Counted from the stretch's first letter, positions 1 to 9,645 are shown. The stretch is 64,000 nucleotides of DNA from Scheffersomyces stipitis CBS 6054 (GCF_000209165.1 NC_009044.1:1054001-1118000), one strand, 5' to 3'. Numbers and translations: made by a program. Notes: generated from the letters alone by a model not told the origin.

Positions 1-2499
1 CGAGGGAGATGGGGCCAGAGACACACGAGGACCCTGAGTGAGGCCTGGAGCAGGTGCCAGAATAGAAGGAAAACTGCCACCACCACTACCACCACCACCA
101 ATGGAGGTAGCCGACACGACAGTAGACGTCAGAGGTCTTGCAAAAGGAAAGACATTTTCCTGGAACCGAACATGAGAAGAGGTAATCACTTGTCTGGTAG
201 CGAGATCATAAACAAGATGAGCTTTCCGAAACGGATCAGATCCAAGATAAACACCCTTGATTGCACGAGCGACCAACTTCAGTTGACGGTGATTGGGTGG
301 AACATTCACAAAGGCAGCACACCCAAACACTTTAAGTTGAGATAAGATAGGCCTCGCGCCATGCCAGAGTTCAAATGGCGAGCGATTTTGGAGAACAGGT
401 GTTGGTAGCCTGTTTAGGAGAAATGCAGCATGTTGGAGTGCATGCGGGAAGAGGGGCGAAGGAAGAGAGCTCGCAGTGATCATGGTACGCGTTTTGTCAA
501 GAACGGAGCGAATCGCTCTTTCAGCACGTCCATTTTGGTGTGAGTTACCAGGCACAGTGAGCTGGGTCTGGATCCCTTCTGCCGCAAAGAATGAAGTAAG
601 CGTCAGATTAACAAACTCACCTCCATTGTCAGAACGAAAGTTACAGACACGGTAGCCACCACGACTGGAGAAGTGGTTTGTCCATGCCTTAATAACTTTG
701 ATAATGAAGTCCGCAGCATCCGATTTCTTGAGAAGAGGCCCAACAGCCTTGAAGCGAGTAAAGTCGTCAAGAAGAATACAAAAATAAAACAACGAGGAGG
801 GACCACCGGCATGAGGACCGGACAAATCACAGTGAAGAAGTTGCAAGGGAGCAGATGTGACTGGGCCGGTGGTCGTTTTGGGAATAACCCGAGTGCTCTT
901 GGAGCTAAGACATGCTTCACATGAAATCGAGTCGTGAACAGCCGTGCGAGGCATGTTCGGATATTTCAAGGCCAGACGAACGACAGTCGGGGAAGGGTGG
1001 CCAAGGCGAGCATGGACAAGAGCAGAGGCAGAAATAGGTGCCACACCAGCGTCCGCAGCAGGAGCAGCGACCGTAACAGGAGCGGGGGCCGAGTAGGCAG
1101 AGTGGTTAACCCGCGAGACAGTCGAGGGGCGGACAATTTCGAGACACAGCAAGTAAAGATTTCTCAGGTCTCTGGTAGCAAGTTGGCCATACTTAGGGTG
1201 AACAATGTCATCATGAGAGATAACAAGCTTGTCGCCCGTAGTAGTAACAGCCAGGATGGAAAGAAGATTCTGAGTACAGTCAGGAACGTAAAGAACATTG
1301 AACACCCGAATCTTCTGACCATGGAGATCAAACACAAGAGTACCACGACCGGCAATCGAGAGAGGCTCGTGACCGGCGTTCATGACAGAACCAGAGTGAG
1401 GAACGATGTCATGGAAGAGACTTCTATCGTTACAAATGTGGGTAGAAGCACCTGAATCAAAAATAAAGCTGGCAGAGGAAGAAGAAGCCAAGAGAGCATA
1501 GTGGGTGTAGTGGGCGAGATGGGCATAGTAAGCACCGGGCTGGTCAAAACCAAAGGTCAGAGCATCATCAGCGAGAGCATAATGAGCAGCAGGCTTTGGA
1601 CGAGAGCCGTGCTTCCTGCGGTGCTTTCCTGGACCGCCAGGACCGAAACGAGAAGCCATACGAGGAACTTCACCCTCACGATAGGGAGCAGGGCAGTTCT
1701 TGGCCATGTGACCACACCCATAGCAGTTGTAGCAATCAAGCTGCCAAATCAGATCCGTACCTTTAGCCTTGATCAAGTTCCTGGTGACAGGACCCGAAGG
1801 TGAAGACAAGGAGGTAAGGGCATAAGCAGATTGAGACGAGGACAGGACAAGCAAGGCGGAGGACGTGGCAGGTGGAGTAAGCTCATCATGATAAGCAAAG
1901 AAATTGAGAACTTCGTCCGCAGTCACGGTGGGAGTCAGGCGAACTTGAGAAAAGAATAGATCTCTAACCTTGGAGTTCCCCGTACCATAAAGGAAGAGGA
2001 GCGCTTTCATGGAGTCGTTATCGTACTTAGTCATAAACGCAGTCAACTTTTCAGCAATCAAGAACCCAGCTTCAGTCGTAATGGTCGGATCAGCAAGGCG
2101 ACCAAATAAGTACTTGAGATAACCGACCGCATCCCTAGAGCTGGCGATCGCATACTTGGTTTCGACAGCTTTCCAAGTTTCGACTCCCAGAGAGTAGTGC
2201 GTGAACAATGACTGAACGTCAGGCTTCATACACTTGAGAATAAGCTCACGGAGCTTGTGGCTCAACGCCTGCTGGTCCGTAAAGGTGATGGAAAGTTCTT
2301 TCTCTGAAAGATAAGCAGCAATCTCTGTAGCCAAGACACAGCTACTGAACATACCAGTCATCCAGTCTTTCCATTCCAGAAAGTTCTCACGGCCTCTGAG
2401 AAGAAGAGTATCAATGACCATGAGGCCAGAATTTAATTGGCTCATAACCTGTTGAACTGTTTGCTTTGGAAGCTCAGTAGATTGAATCGGATTATTCAT
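1..2499 (-). CDS. Ty1/copia gag-pol polyprotein (element A), 3' part beyond the window
   Basis: I read one open frame of 833 codons from the ATG at 2499 to the left edge, with no stop. Order of domains: Gag; a zinc knuckle of exact CX2CX4HX4C form at about residues 255-268; an aspartic protease with FDSGAST near residue 345; integrase with the H..H/CX2C zinc region at about 493-530; and DDE core motifs DNGGEF (about 622) and HQNGRAER (about 655). RT and RNase H must lie beyond position 1. PR-INT before RT defines Ty1/copia, and a single gag-pol frame is a Ty5-like trait. The start codon lies inside the LTR and the frame passes through the primer site. The intact frame suggests a recently active element. 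Similar elements (Tps5, Tdh5) are known in CTG-clade yeasts, but membership is inferred. Confidence 0.9.
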   Translation of the reverse strand, partial: MNNPIQSTELPKQTVQQVMSQLNSGLMVIDTLLLRGRENFLEWKDWMTGMFSSCVLATEIAAYLSEKELSITFTDQQALSHKLRELILKCMKPDVQSLFTHYSLGVETWKAVETKYAIASSRDAVGYLKYLFGRLADPTITTEAGFLIAEKLTAFMTKYDNDSMKALLFLYGTGNSKVRDLFFSQVRLTPTVTADEVLNFFAYHDELTPPATSSALLVLSSSQSAYALTSLSSPSGPVTRNLIKAKGTDLIWQLDCYNCYGCGHMAKNCPAPYREGEVPRMASRFGPGGPGKHRRKHGSRPKPAAHYALADDALTFGFDQPGAYYAHLAHYTHYALLASSSSASFIFDSGASTHICNDRSLFHDIVPHSGSVMNAGHEPLSIAGRGTLVFDLHGQKIRVFNVLYVPDCTQNLLSILAVTTTGDKLVISHDDIVHPKYGQLATRDLRNLYLLCLEIVRPSTVSRVNHSAYSAPAPVTVAAPAADAGVAPISASALVHARLGHPSPTVVRLALKYPNMPRTAVHDSISCEACLSSKSTRVIPKTTTGPVTSAPLQLLHCDLSGPHAGGPSSLFYFCILLDDFTRFKAVGPLLKKSDAADFIIKVIKAWTNHFSSRGGYRVCNFRSDNGGEFVNLTLTSFFAAEGIQTQLTVPGNSHQNGRAERAIRSVLDKTRTMITASSLPSPLFPHALQHAAFLLNRLPTPVLQNRSPFELWHGARPILSQLKVFGCAAFVNVPPNHRQLKLVARAIKGVYLGSDPFRKAHLVYDLATRQVITSSHVRFQENVFPFARPLTSTVVSATSIGGGGSGGGSFPSILAPAPGLTQGPRVSLAPSPS
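2439..2449 (-). other. Minus-strand primer binding site of element A
   Basis: On the minus strand this reads GGTTATGAGCC directly after the LTR. It is complementary to GGCUCAUAACC, the anticodon stem-loop of initiator tRNA-Met (anticodon CAU). Ty5 and Drosophila copia prime from this half-tRNA. Here the site is also coding sequence, read as Q-V-M-S. Confidence 0.85.
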
Positions 2500-2738
2500 A
2501 ATGTAGGACAGTATATTGATTAACTTATTTAAGATAGATAATTTCCATATAGAAGAAGAAAAGTTATAGAAAGTTAGAAAGGAGAAGGGGGAGTAAGACC
2601 CCCTTAAATAGATGCCAAATACAATCACAGGCTGACCCCTCATCGGGATGAAATGAAACGACATGACCAGAATTTCAGGTTAGTCGGACATAATTGATTC
2701 TCATTGGTAGATGTTATCTTATCACATTACTGTGCACA
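2450..2738 (-). repeat. 5' LTR of element A (right border approximate)
   Basis: The inner border is certain: TGTTGAACTG (plus strand) abuts the primer site. The outer border is placed at the last CA (2738), giving about 289 bp; it is uncertain because the partner LTR is outside the window. On the minus strand the LTR holds a TATTTAAG box next to an inverted repeat of G5/C5 tracts (about 2587-2604), and the gag ATG 49 bp from its inner end. Confidence 0.65.
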
Positions 2739-2739
2739 A

Positions 2740-4426
2740 TTATGTCTGAATGGCTGCAAATCCTGCATTCATAAAGTTTACGCATTGGATTAAAAATAGA
2801 ATATAGAATATGCTTTTAGGTTTGATATCAGCATATTCAACAGGATTCTCCAATAACGCTGTCTCGTTATTTTCAAGTTTCAATCCAGGCAAACCTGGTG
2901 TTGATACTGGGTTACAGTTCTCCATTCCAAACTCTTCTAGGATCTTATCAATATAATCCCCTAAGTCTGCTTTTATTCCATCACTCCCTTGAGTGATATT
3001 AATGCCTAGGAACTTCCTAGCTATTCCAAAATCTTTCATCTTGAACTGGGCACTCAACTGTCCCTTGATTTCTTTTATCTCATTCTGATTGTCTCCAGCA
3101 ATCAATAAATCATCGACATAAAGTCCAATGATCACACTTCTTCTCGTGTATAGTCCATACTCTGACAAAGACCTTTTAAAACCGATCTTCTCAAGGAAAC
3201 TATTCATTGTTTCATTCCATATCAATGGAGCCTGTTTCAATCCGTACAAGGACTTATTAAGCTGACACACCTTCTCAAAGGCACTACAATCCTGGTACCC
3301 AGATGGTTGCTTCATGTAGATCTTAAGATCAATCTTACCATTCAAAAATGCTGTCGACACATCCATCTGGTGTACCTTCTTTCCATACATGGCCGCAAGT
3401 GCAAGTAACAACTTGACACTCTCACTCCTAATTACTGGAGCAAACGTCTCTTTGTAATCAACTCCATATCTTTGTTGGAATCCTCTTACCACAAGCCTAG
3501 CTTTGTATTTTCCTCCGTCCTTGATGGTGTACACCCATCTTACTCCAAGGACCTTCGTTTTCTTTTCCGGGAGATCCACTAATGTCCATGTGTCATTTTC
3601 AGAATGAGCAGCCATTTCAGTATTCATGGCTTCAATCCATTTCTCAGCATCTGGAGCATTAATGGCTTCTTCGTATGTGTTTGGTACTTTCTTGCTCTCT
3701 GTAGATTCAACCGACATTTGATAAGCATGACCTTGGATGCAAATATTAGCTTCATCATATGTATCATCATTCGGATCATCGCTATTCGATTCTAAAATCT
3801 CGTTCCAAAACTCATTGTCATCTTCAATGTATTCATATCTCACTTTCTTTGTCATCTTCGTTGATGGCACTTTCTTTCTCTTGTTTCCAGTCCTCTGATT
3901 TTGGTCAGGACTTATCACTGGTGTCAATGAGTGTTTGGTGAGAACCTCACCCCCCGTAGAATCGGATGCGAGGAGATTAGATGGCATGCGTGCAAGTTCA
4001 GAGTCCGTGGAATCATAGGACAGAAGAGACGCAGCAGGGGACGAATGTAATGGTTGCAAATTGTGCGAAATAGATACAGGGGTCGCAGGAGAATCTTCCC
4101 TGTGCATATCAGGTGATTGTGCGCGTGAGTGATCGCTCGAGGAAGTTTCATGTTCATCACTTGAGATGTGTTCAGCTCGTGAAGTGGTGGCAACGTCTGA
4201 TGAAATGCGAGGGACACCGGACACGCCCATAGGAATAGTCGAAGCAGACGTAGTTGGCGCATGATCAGGTGAGTTTTCAAATGGGTAGATCGATTCATCA
4301 AACGAAACTTGATTGGAGCTAACTACTTTATGAGAATGTAATTCTTCTTTGAAGCCAACAATTGCTCTGAAGGAAACGAAATTGAGTAGTTGAACTTCAG
4401 GTGACGGCTCATAACCTGTTGAAATT
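2740..4426 (-). pseudogene. Copia pol relic (element B): reverse transcriptase, internally deleted
   Basis: The minus strand encodes most of a copia reverse transcriptase: WVYTIKDGGKYKARLVVRGF, then HQMDVSTAFLNG, SLYGLKQAP and the catalytic YVDDLL, ending in degraded sequence before the RNase H region. Gag, protease and integrase are missing. A gag start at 4439 reads only about 38 codons before a stop, and the pol frame begins in a different phase just beside it, so an internal deletion joined the gag start to the pre-RT linker. The left end stops at the LTR of element A, which probably inserted here. The RT stretch is still open for 496 codons from an internal Met (4230), so decay is recent or the fragment is young. 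It cannot encode a working element. Confidence 0.85.
4406..4416 (-). other. Primer binding site of element B
   Basis: Minus-strand GGTTATGAGCC, identical to the site of element A and complementary to the initiator tRNA-Met anticodon stem-loop. It directly adjoins the LTR of element B, fixing that LTR's inner border. Confidence 0.85.
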
Positions 4427-4863
4427 CAGAAGCATTCATAGTGTCTTACGTGTAATAATTGTTAACAGTAAAGGTAGAACTTGTAAGTTGTTCTAGTTAT
4501 CGTTATTAAAACATTAAGAAAGTCTATCTAACTCTGAGAGGATACCACCCTTATTTATGGTGTTGTCTCACATTCACATGCTCCACGGATTCTTGTTCTC
4601 ATGTTTCACATTTGTTTCATAGCTGTGGTATTGAAACCTTTCTCCACATCTATTTCCGTATGTCCGTGTGGGGTTCTATTATCCTCTCTGTGTACCTGCC
4701 ATTGTGTTTTCTATTACCACCATATCCTTATTATGATATATGATTGGCTCTCACAAGAGTTGCAGCCAAATCTATTAGATTATCAATATCCGGTATCTAC
4801 GATATTTTCTAGATCATGCATATTCATGCATTATCAAACTTTATCTAATACCGGATTTCAACA
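4417..4863 (-). repeat. LTR of element B, 447 bp
   Basis: The repeat is bounded by the perfect 9-bp inverted termini TGTTGAAAT and ATTTCAACA and adjoins the primer site. On the minus strand it carries a CATAAATAAG box about 120-130 bp before its inner end, and the gag ATG at 4439. Only this copy is visible. It has the same length as the LTRs of element C but no obvious similarity beyond the termini. Confidence 0.85.
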
Positions 4864-4991
4864 GTAACAACAGCATTCCTAGACTGAAAATTGACTTACT
4901 GGCATTCATGAGTCAACTAGATGCACTCAAGCAGGCGGCTAATGACTTTTTGAAAGTGTCCATTCTTATCAAGTTGCTGTGTGGTTAAAGC
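4864..4991 (+). pseudogene. Decayed copia RT fragment, left of the element C insertion
   Basis: The plus strand reads, with decay, a piece like the copia RT palm (DLLAFMSQLDA) and then KLLCG-stop-KQ, which continues across the element C target site into QPPMWDNT at 8656. Together these resemble the SLYGLKQAPxxWN motif. It is the upstream part of the relic resumed at 8656. B's LTR abuts it on the left. Confidence 0.6.
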
Positions 4992-5438
4992 TGTTGAGAT
5001 TGGAAATCTAGAGTAATCCAATAGATTGAAGTTTAGTTATATAACAAGAAACTGAGCGTGCAAGAAACTGCGAATGCAAGAAATAATATTTCAGATTAGA
5101 AGCATTATTCAGAAACGCACAGGTTGCAAATTAAGCCGCACTGATGTGCAGGCAACTCTGAGGTATAAAAGAAAGCTGAAATCCTCAAAGTCTTGAAAAA
5201 GTTTATACGTTTATAATTAATCAATTTACGATTCATTTGAGGGAGGTTATTCTAGAGATGTAGAGAATAACATATTGAACAACTGTAGGATACGCTGTAT
5301 CCATATAGACAAGTTGCGCGCCTTGTTTAAACAGTTGTATCAAGATAAAGAAGAAGACAGACAAATTACAACATGGATAGGCAATCAAGAGGTCTACATA
5401 AACTAGAGTCCATCATATCAACAATTCACATTTCAATA
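4992..5438 (+). repeat. Left LTR of element C
   Basis: 447 bp with termini TGTTGAGAT and ATTTCAATA, so it ends in TA rather than the usual CA. The target duplication and the adjoining primer site fix both borders. It contains a TATAAAA box at 5164-5170, the probable transcription start region for the genomic RNA, and a GTTATTC/GAATAAC stem at about 5247-5271. Confidence 0.92.
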
Positions 5439-5450
5439 GGTTATGAGCCC
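5439..5450 (+). other. Primer binding site of element C
   Basis: GGTTATGAGCCC starts at the first base after the LTR and is complementary over 12 nt to the initiator tRNA-Met anticodon stem-loop. It shares its first 11 nt with the sites of elements A and B, evidence that all three use the same priming machinery. Confidence 0.88.
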
Positions 5451-5889
5451 TGTTAGTGTCTGCTTTTACTGTCATCCTTCGATATTGCTCTAGTCTTTGA
5501 GCAGATCGTTGGCTTTCTGTCCGTTTGCTGAATTCGGTTGATGTGGAAGTGTTTTTCTATCCATGTTGATATCATGTGGCGTTTCATTCACCCCTTCTGC
5601 TTGTGAAAATTTTTCTTTCTCTGTGTGGCTCATTTTGCTCCATCTCCAGTGCGATTTCATGTGCGATACCCATGTCCTGTGTGTAAGAATGAATCTATCC
5701 GGTTAAATTCTATTCGTCCTATTCCTGTGTCAAATACCACAAAGAGTTCTAGTCACTTTGTCCTGTTTTCGATGCTTTCGATGTTTTTATATATATACAG
5801 AGATTATAATCTGTGTAGTATTACGGTGAGGTATATTGCCGAATACCAAGAATCCGAGCTTGTTGTTCTCTCATTTGTTTGACGAGATC

Positions 5890-6760
5890 AATTAATACTT
5901 GTCCCGAGTGACATTCTACTGATTGACAGCCTACCGAGGCTGATATCTACTTGTCCCGAGCGACTGCTTCTTATTGACGGCCCCCTTGGCTGCTCTCCAC
6001 TTGTCCCGTGCGACATCTTACTTATTAACAGCCCTCTGGCTGATCTCCTCATGTCCCGAGCGACATCTTACTTATTGACAGCCCTCTGGCTGATCTCCAC
6101 TTGTCCCGTGCGACATCCTACTTATTAACAGCCCACTGGCTGATCTCCTCATGTCCCGAGCGACATCTTACTTATTGACAGCCCTCTGGCTGATCTCCAC
6201 TTGTCCCGTGCGACATCCTACTTATTAACAGCCCACTGGCTGATCTCCACTTGTCCCGAGCGACATCTTACTTATTGACAGCCCTCTGGCTGATCTCCAC
6301 TTGTCCCGTGCGACATCCTACTTATTAACAGCCCACTGGCTGATCTCCTCATGTCCCGAGCGACATCTTACTTATTGACAGCCCTCTGGCTGATCTCCAC
6401 TTGTCCCGTGCGACATCCTACTTATTAACAGCCCTCTGGCTGATTCTACTGGTCCCGAACGACTACTTCTTATTGACGGCCCTCTTGCCTGATCTCTACT
6501 AGTCCCGAGCGACATCATACTTCTGAACGGCCCTCTGGCTGCTCTCTACTAGTCCCGAGCGACTACTTCTTATGGACGGCCCTCTTGGCGGATCTCTATT
6601 TGTCGCGAACGACATCTTACTTATTAACAGCCTGCCGAGGCTGCTTCCTTCTGGTCCCGAGTGACTACCTACTGCCCACTATCTTGGCTGATTCCTTCTG
6701 GTCCTGAGTAACTAGTTTTTGACAATCCACTGACTGATTCTCGTTAGTCCTGTGTGAATA
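5890..6760 (+). repeat. 50-bp tandem array inside element C, about 18 units
   Basis: A GTCCCG-type core recurs at 5901, 5953, 6003, 6053, 6103, 6153, 6203, 6253, 6303, 6353, 6403, 6452, 6502, 6552, 6602, 6654, 6701 and 6747. Nine consecutive cores (6003-6403) are exactly 50 bp apart and alternate between two variants (GTCCCGAG / GTCCCGTG), making a 100-bp higher-order repeat. Units diverge towards both ends. Each holds two dyads, GTCCCGWGCGAC and CAGCCCTCTGGCTG. Weak traces continue to about 7250. Confidence 0.93.
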
Positions 6761-6950
6761 GTTGCTATTGTTAGTCACTTGTGACTATGCTGCTAGTACT
6801 GTAGGACCATTTACTGTGGGTGACGAGTAATTACTTCCTGTCAGCTCTATGTGACCATTTGCAGTGGTCGTTCCCATCTGTTTACTGCAAGCTCATAATG
6901 GTTACTTGCTTTCGGTCTGTTATTACTACTTACTATTATTCCTTTGCGAC

Positions 6951-6999
6951 TAGTTATAGAAGACTGCCACTATTTATTGATGCTAGTCTTCTATAACTA
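6951..6999. repeat. 15-bp perfect inverted repeat in element C
   Basis: TAGTTATAGAAGACT (6951-6965) is the exact reverse complement of 6985-6999, with a 19-nt spacer. It is the strongest of several hairpins in the element's RNA. Confidence 0.9.
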
Positions 7000-7634
7000 T
7001 ATCATCTGATATGAGAGATCCCCGAGTGTTCTCCTATTATTTATTGCTGAGCCTGCCGTGGCTCCCTACTGTAGTCCGTTACGACTACCTCTCGTCTTAC
7101 CCAACAAACTTGGGTATTCCTTCTGTATTTTAAAGTGACACCCGGTCATTCTTAATTCTTTTACGATTAATTGCTACAGTCTACTGTGACTGTATTCTCT
7201 GTATTCTGCGAGAAACCTGATTGTGTTCTCGCTTACCTAGAATGATACACTCGCAGTCATTCCATGGTTGCGGTGGTATTTGGAACCTTATGTCGCGTTC
7301 CATTTAACCTACAATATGGTGCTCCGAGAGTCCATATTAACCATATGATTCCACGTCAGTCTGTTGGGCCCATGCAGTCTACGTGTATCATCTGAATTAC
7401 TTTCTACTCCAAATTCAAGGAGTATCTGCTAAAGATAGCAACCCTATTCTCGAATATAGAATAGTATGCGCTGTTATAAAATCTGCACAAGCGGTGCAGT
7501 ACTCACCGGTTCTGATAAGAAACATGAGTCTATGTTCTGACTGAAACTATCATCACTACCTTTATTTACTGTGAGGATGATAGTGAACATTGCGTGTGCA
7601 AACTACAAATCTGTGAATTACGAATGTTGTACTT

Positions 7635-7653
7635 TTAGATTATGGGGGAATGT
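7635..7653 (+). other. Internal copy of the polypurine tract region of element C
   Basis: TTAGATTATGGGGGAATGT is repeated exactly at 8193-8211, where it forms the 3' polypurine tract and the LTR start. The internal copy could act as a second, central plus-strand primer, as in Ty1, or be the start of an older partial LTR copy. The following bases resemble the LTR only weakly. Confidence 0.75.
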
Positions 7654-8199
7654 GAATAGATTGCTGTTCTAATCCAAGAGTACTTGATTACACAGTTGCC
7701 CTTACAAAATGTGTAAGAGTAAAATGAACGACTATTAGATTAAGAGCAGGAGTATTGAACATTGGAAATATCAAATGATCTAATCTAATAGTAATGTTGA
7801 ATTGATTCATCGTTAGATATGGTTATGTCTACAGTGTGCCGTACACACAAATAACCTCATTCTTATATCTACATTATACCATACTAACATCGTTATCGGA
7901 TATAATGTTGATCTCGATAATCACAACACAATGTGGGTATCCTACCCAACAACAATATGACCATCACGTAAGTGATGGAATACTACTCCTGGATGAAATT
8001 TAACAGGAAATTTAAGAAATAATCACTAGTGATCAAGATGCTCCAAATGGAATCTGAAAATAAGGACTATACATCACGAAGATTATTACCAGTCTATCAG
8101 GAAGTGCAAAGAGTGAAAGTTCACAAATACTTTCAAAACAGATGCTACTGATTTGAACTAAGAGCTGGATCAGATGCAAACTTCAATAACCATTAGATT

Positions 8200-8208
8200 A
8201 TGGGGGAA
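8200..8208 (+). other. 3' polypurine tract of element C
   Basis: ATGGGGGAA lies directly before the TG that opens the right LTR, the expected position of the plus-strand primer. Confidence 0.85.
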
Positions 8209-8655
8209 TGTTGAGATTGGAAATCTAGAGTAATCCAATAGATTGAAGTTTAGTTATATAACAAGAAACTGAGCGTGCAAGAAACTGCGAATGCAAGAAA
8301 TAATATTTCAGATTAGAAGCATTATTCAGAAACGCACAGGTTGCAAATTAAGCCGCACTGATGTGCAGGCAACTCTGAGGTATAAAAGAAAGCTGAAATC
8401 CTCAAAGTCTTGAAAAAGTTTATACGTTTATAATTAATCAATTTACGATTCATTTGAGGGAGGTTATTCTAGAGATGTAGAGAATAACATATTGAACAAC
8501 TGTAGGATACGCTGTATCCATATAGACAAGTTGCGCGCCTTGTTTAAACAGTTGTATCAAGATAAAGAAGAAGACAGACAAATTACAACATGGATAGGCA
8601 ATCAAGAGGTCTACATAAACTAGAGTCCATCATATCAACAATTCACATTTCAATA
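8209..8655 (+). repeat. Right LTR of element C
   Basis: 447 bp, with no difference from the left LTR that I could find. TATAAAA at 8381-8387. It is followed by the AAAGC target duplication. Confidence 0.92.
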
Positions 8656-9436
8656 AAAGCAGCCTCCAATGTGGGACAACACAAAAAGTGCGTTTCTTGA
8701 AAAGGTGAGGTTGTTAGGTCATAGGCTGAATTCAGATCATACAAAGGAACACCATGACTGACTTATAGGTCGATGAGTTATAGACAGCAAGCAGTATTAA
8801 AAATATTGCCAATTCCATCAAAGAAATGTTAAAGAAATAATTAGAAATGAAAGACCTCAGTTTTGCCGAGGAAATCCTAGGTATTAACCATCAATCTGAA
8901 AGGGCGCATTTGGGGGACTATATGGTATGATGGTGGAAGAATTCTCTATGGAAGATTGCAACCCTGTAGGATTTGCTAAAATTCCTAACCTTCAGCTCGA
9001 CAAATCAAGATGCTCGACCACCTTCAATCTACAGATCTATTGTTGGAAGGTTACTATAGACTAGAAAAATCATTAAGAGAGACATTTATTTCACAACTAC
9101 ATTGCTCAGCCTGCATTTCCAGAATCCCAGAAGAGTCATCTAGTTGCAGCAATTCTCCGTTACCTTGAAGGAGCAAAGAATGTGGTACAGGTGTATGTCG
9201 ACTCATACTGATGCGCTTCGCTGTCTGATAGAAATTCAGTAATTGATTGTGCAATTTGGTTTGGATTAGTCTAATCCATGGAAATCGAAGGAACAGCAAA
9301 AAGTCACATTACTTACAGCTAAGTGTATATAGCTCTTGCCGAAGTAATCAGGGAGTTTCTCTGATTGGTTTCTCTACTTATGGAATTTAATATTCATATA
9401 AATCTACCACTATGGTGGTATCAACTCTACAGATTT
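8656..9436 (+). pseudogene. Decayed copia RT/RNase H, right of the element C insertion
   Basis: Fragments in changing frames follow the order of a copia pol: KQPPMWDNTKSAFLEKV, then FAEEILGIN, HLGDYM, EEFSMEDCNPV, PESQKSHLVAAILRYLEGA and finally YIALAEVIREFL, the RNase H segment. Stops and frameshifts are frequent. EEFxMExCNPV and HLGDYI-type motifs also occur in element B, so it is a related but much older copy, in plus orientation. Element C split it. Confidence 0.8.
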
Positions 9437-9645
9437 TATTTTTTATTCAAATTAGTTACCGGAATTGATTCAAACCAGCTGTACAAATTTACTGTATTCG
9501 AGTGATCAGAATTTGTTCAAACCTCTCGGGAGAATTTTGGTGTAGGGGCCAGAATTGATTCATACTAAATCCCCAAAAATATTCAAACCAGTTTTGAGAA
9601 TTTTTCATACCAGTCAAAGAGATTGTTCGTACTATCCAGCTTTCA
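9437..9645 (+). repeat. Transposon end-like repeat, copy 1
   Basis: It contains the series ACCGGAATTGATTCAAACC ... CAGAATTGATTCATACTAAATCCC ... CATACCAG, then TCAAAGAGATTGTTCG. The same series, diverged, recurs at 10916-11070 and inverted at 12215-12345. Its inner end matches the inverted copy better than the second copy does (CTATCCAGCT is shared), so it may be the true left end of a larger transposon. Confidence 0.65.

Larger units (their letters stand above)
4992..8655 (+). mobile_element. Element C: complete non-autonomous LTR retrotransposon
   Basis: The two 447-bp LTRs (4992-5438, 8209-8655) look identical base for base. The direct flanks are AAAGC on both sides (4987-4991, 8656-8660), a 5-bp target duplication. 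A half-iMet primer site follows the left LTR and a G5 polypurine tract precedes the right one. The 2.77-kb interior encodes no protein over about 85 codons and nothing like Gag or Pol; it consists of a 50-bp tandem array and hairpin-rich sequence. It must be mobilised in trans, most simply by the Ty5-like element sharing its primer site. This fits a LARD-type derivative. The identical LTRs imply recent insertion. It could be a known family; that needs a database search. Confidence 0.93.

Noticed and set aside
934..1455. 173-codon plus-strand frame in the left retrotransposon
   Set aside because: Antisense shadow of the intact gag-pol frame of element A.
5625..5882. 85-codon frame inside element C as a possible Gag remnant
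   Set aside because: No Gag-like composition or motif, and it ends where the tandem array begins.
5890..6760. CRISPR-like array
   Set aside because: Units are head-to-tail tandem repeats without unique spacers, in a yeast LTR element.
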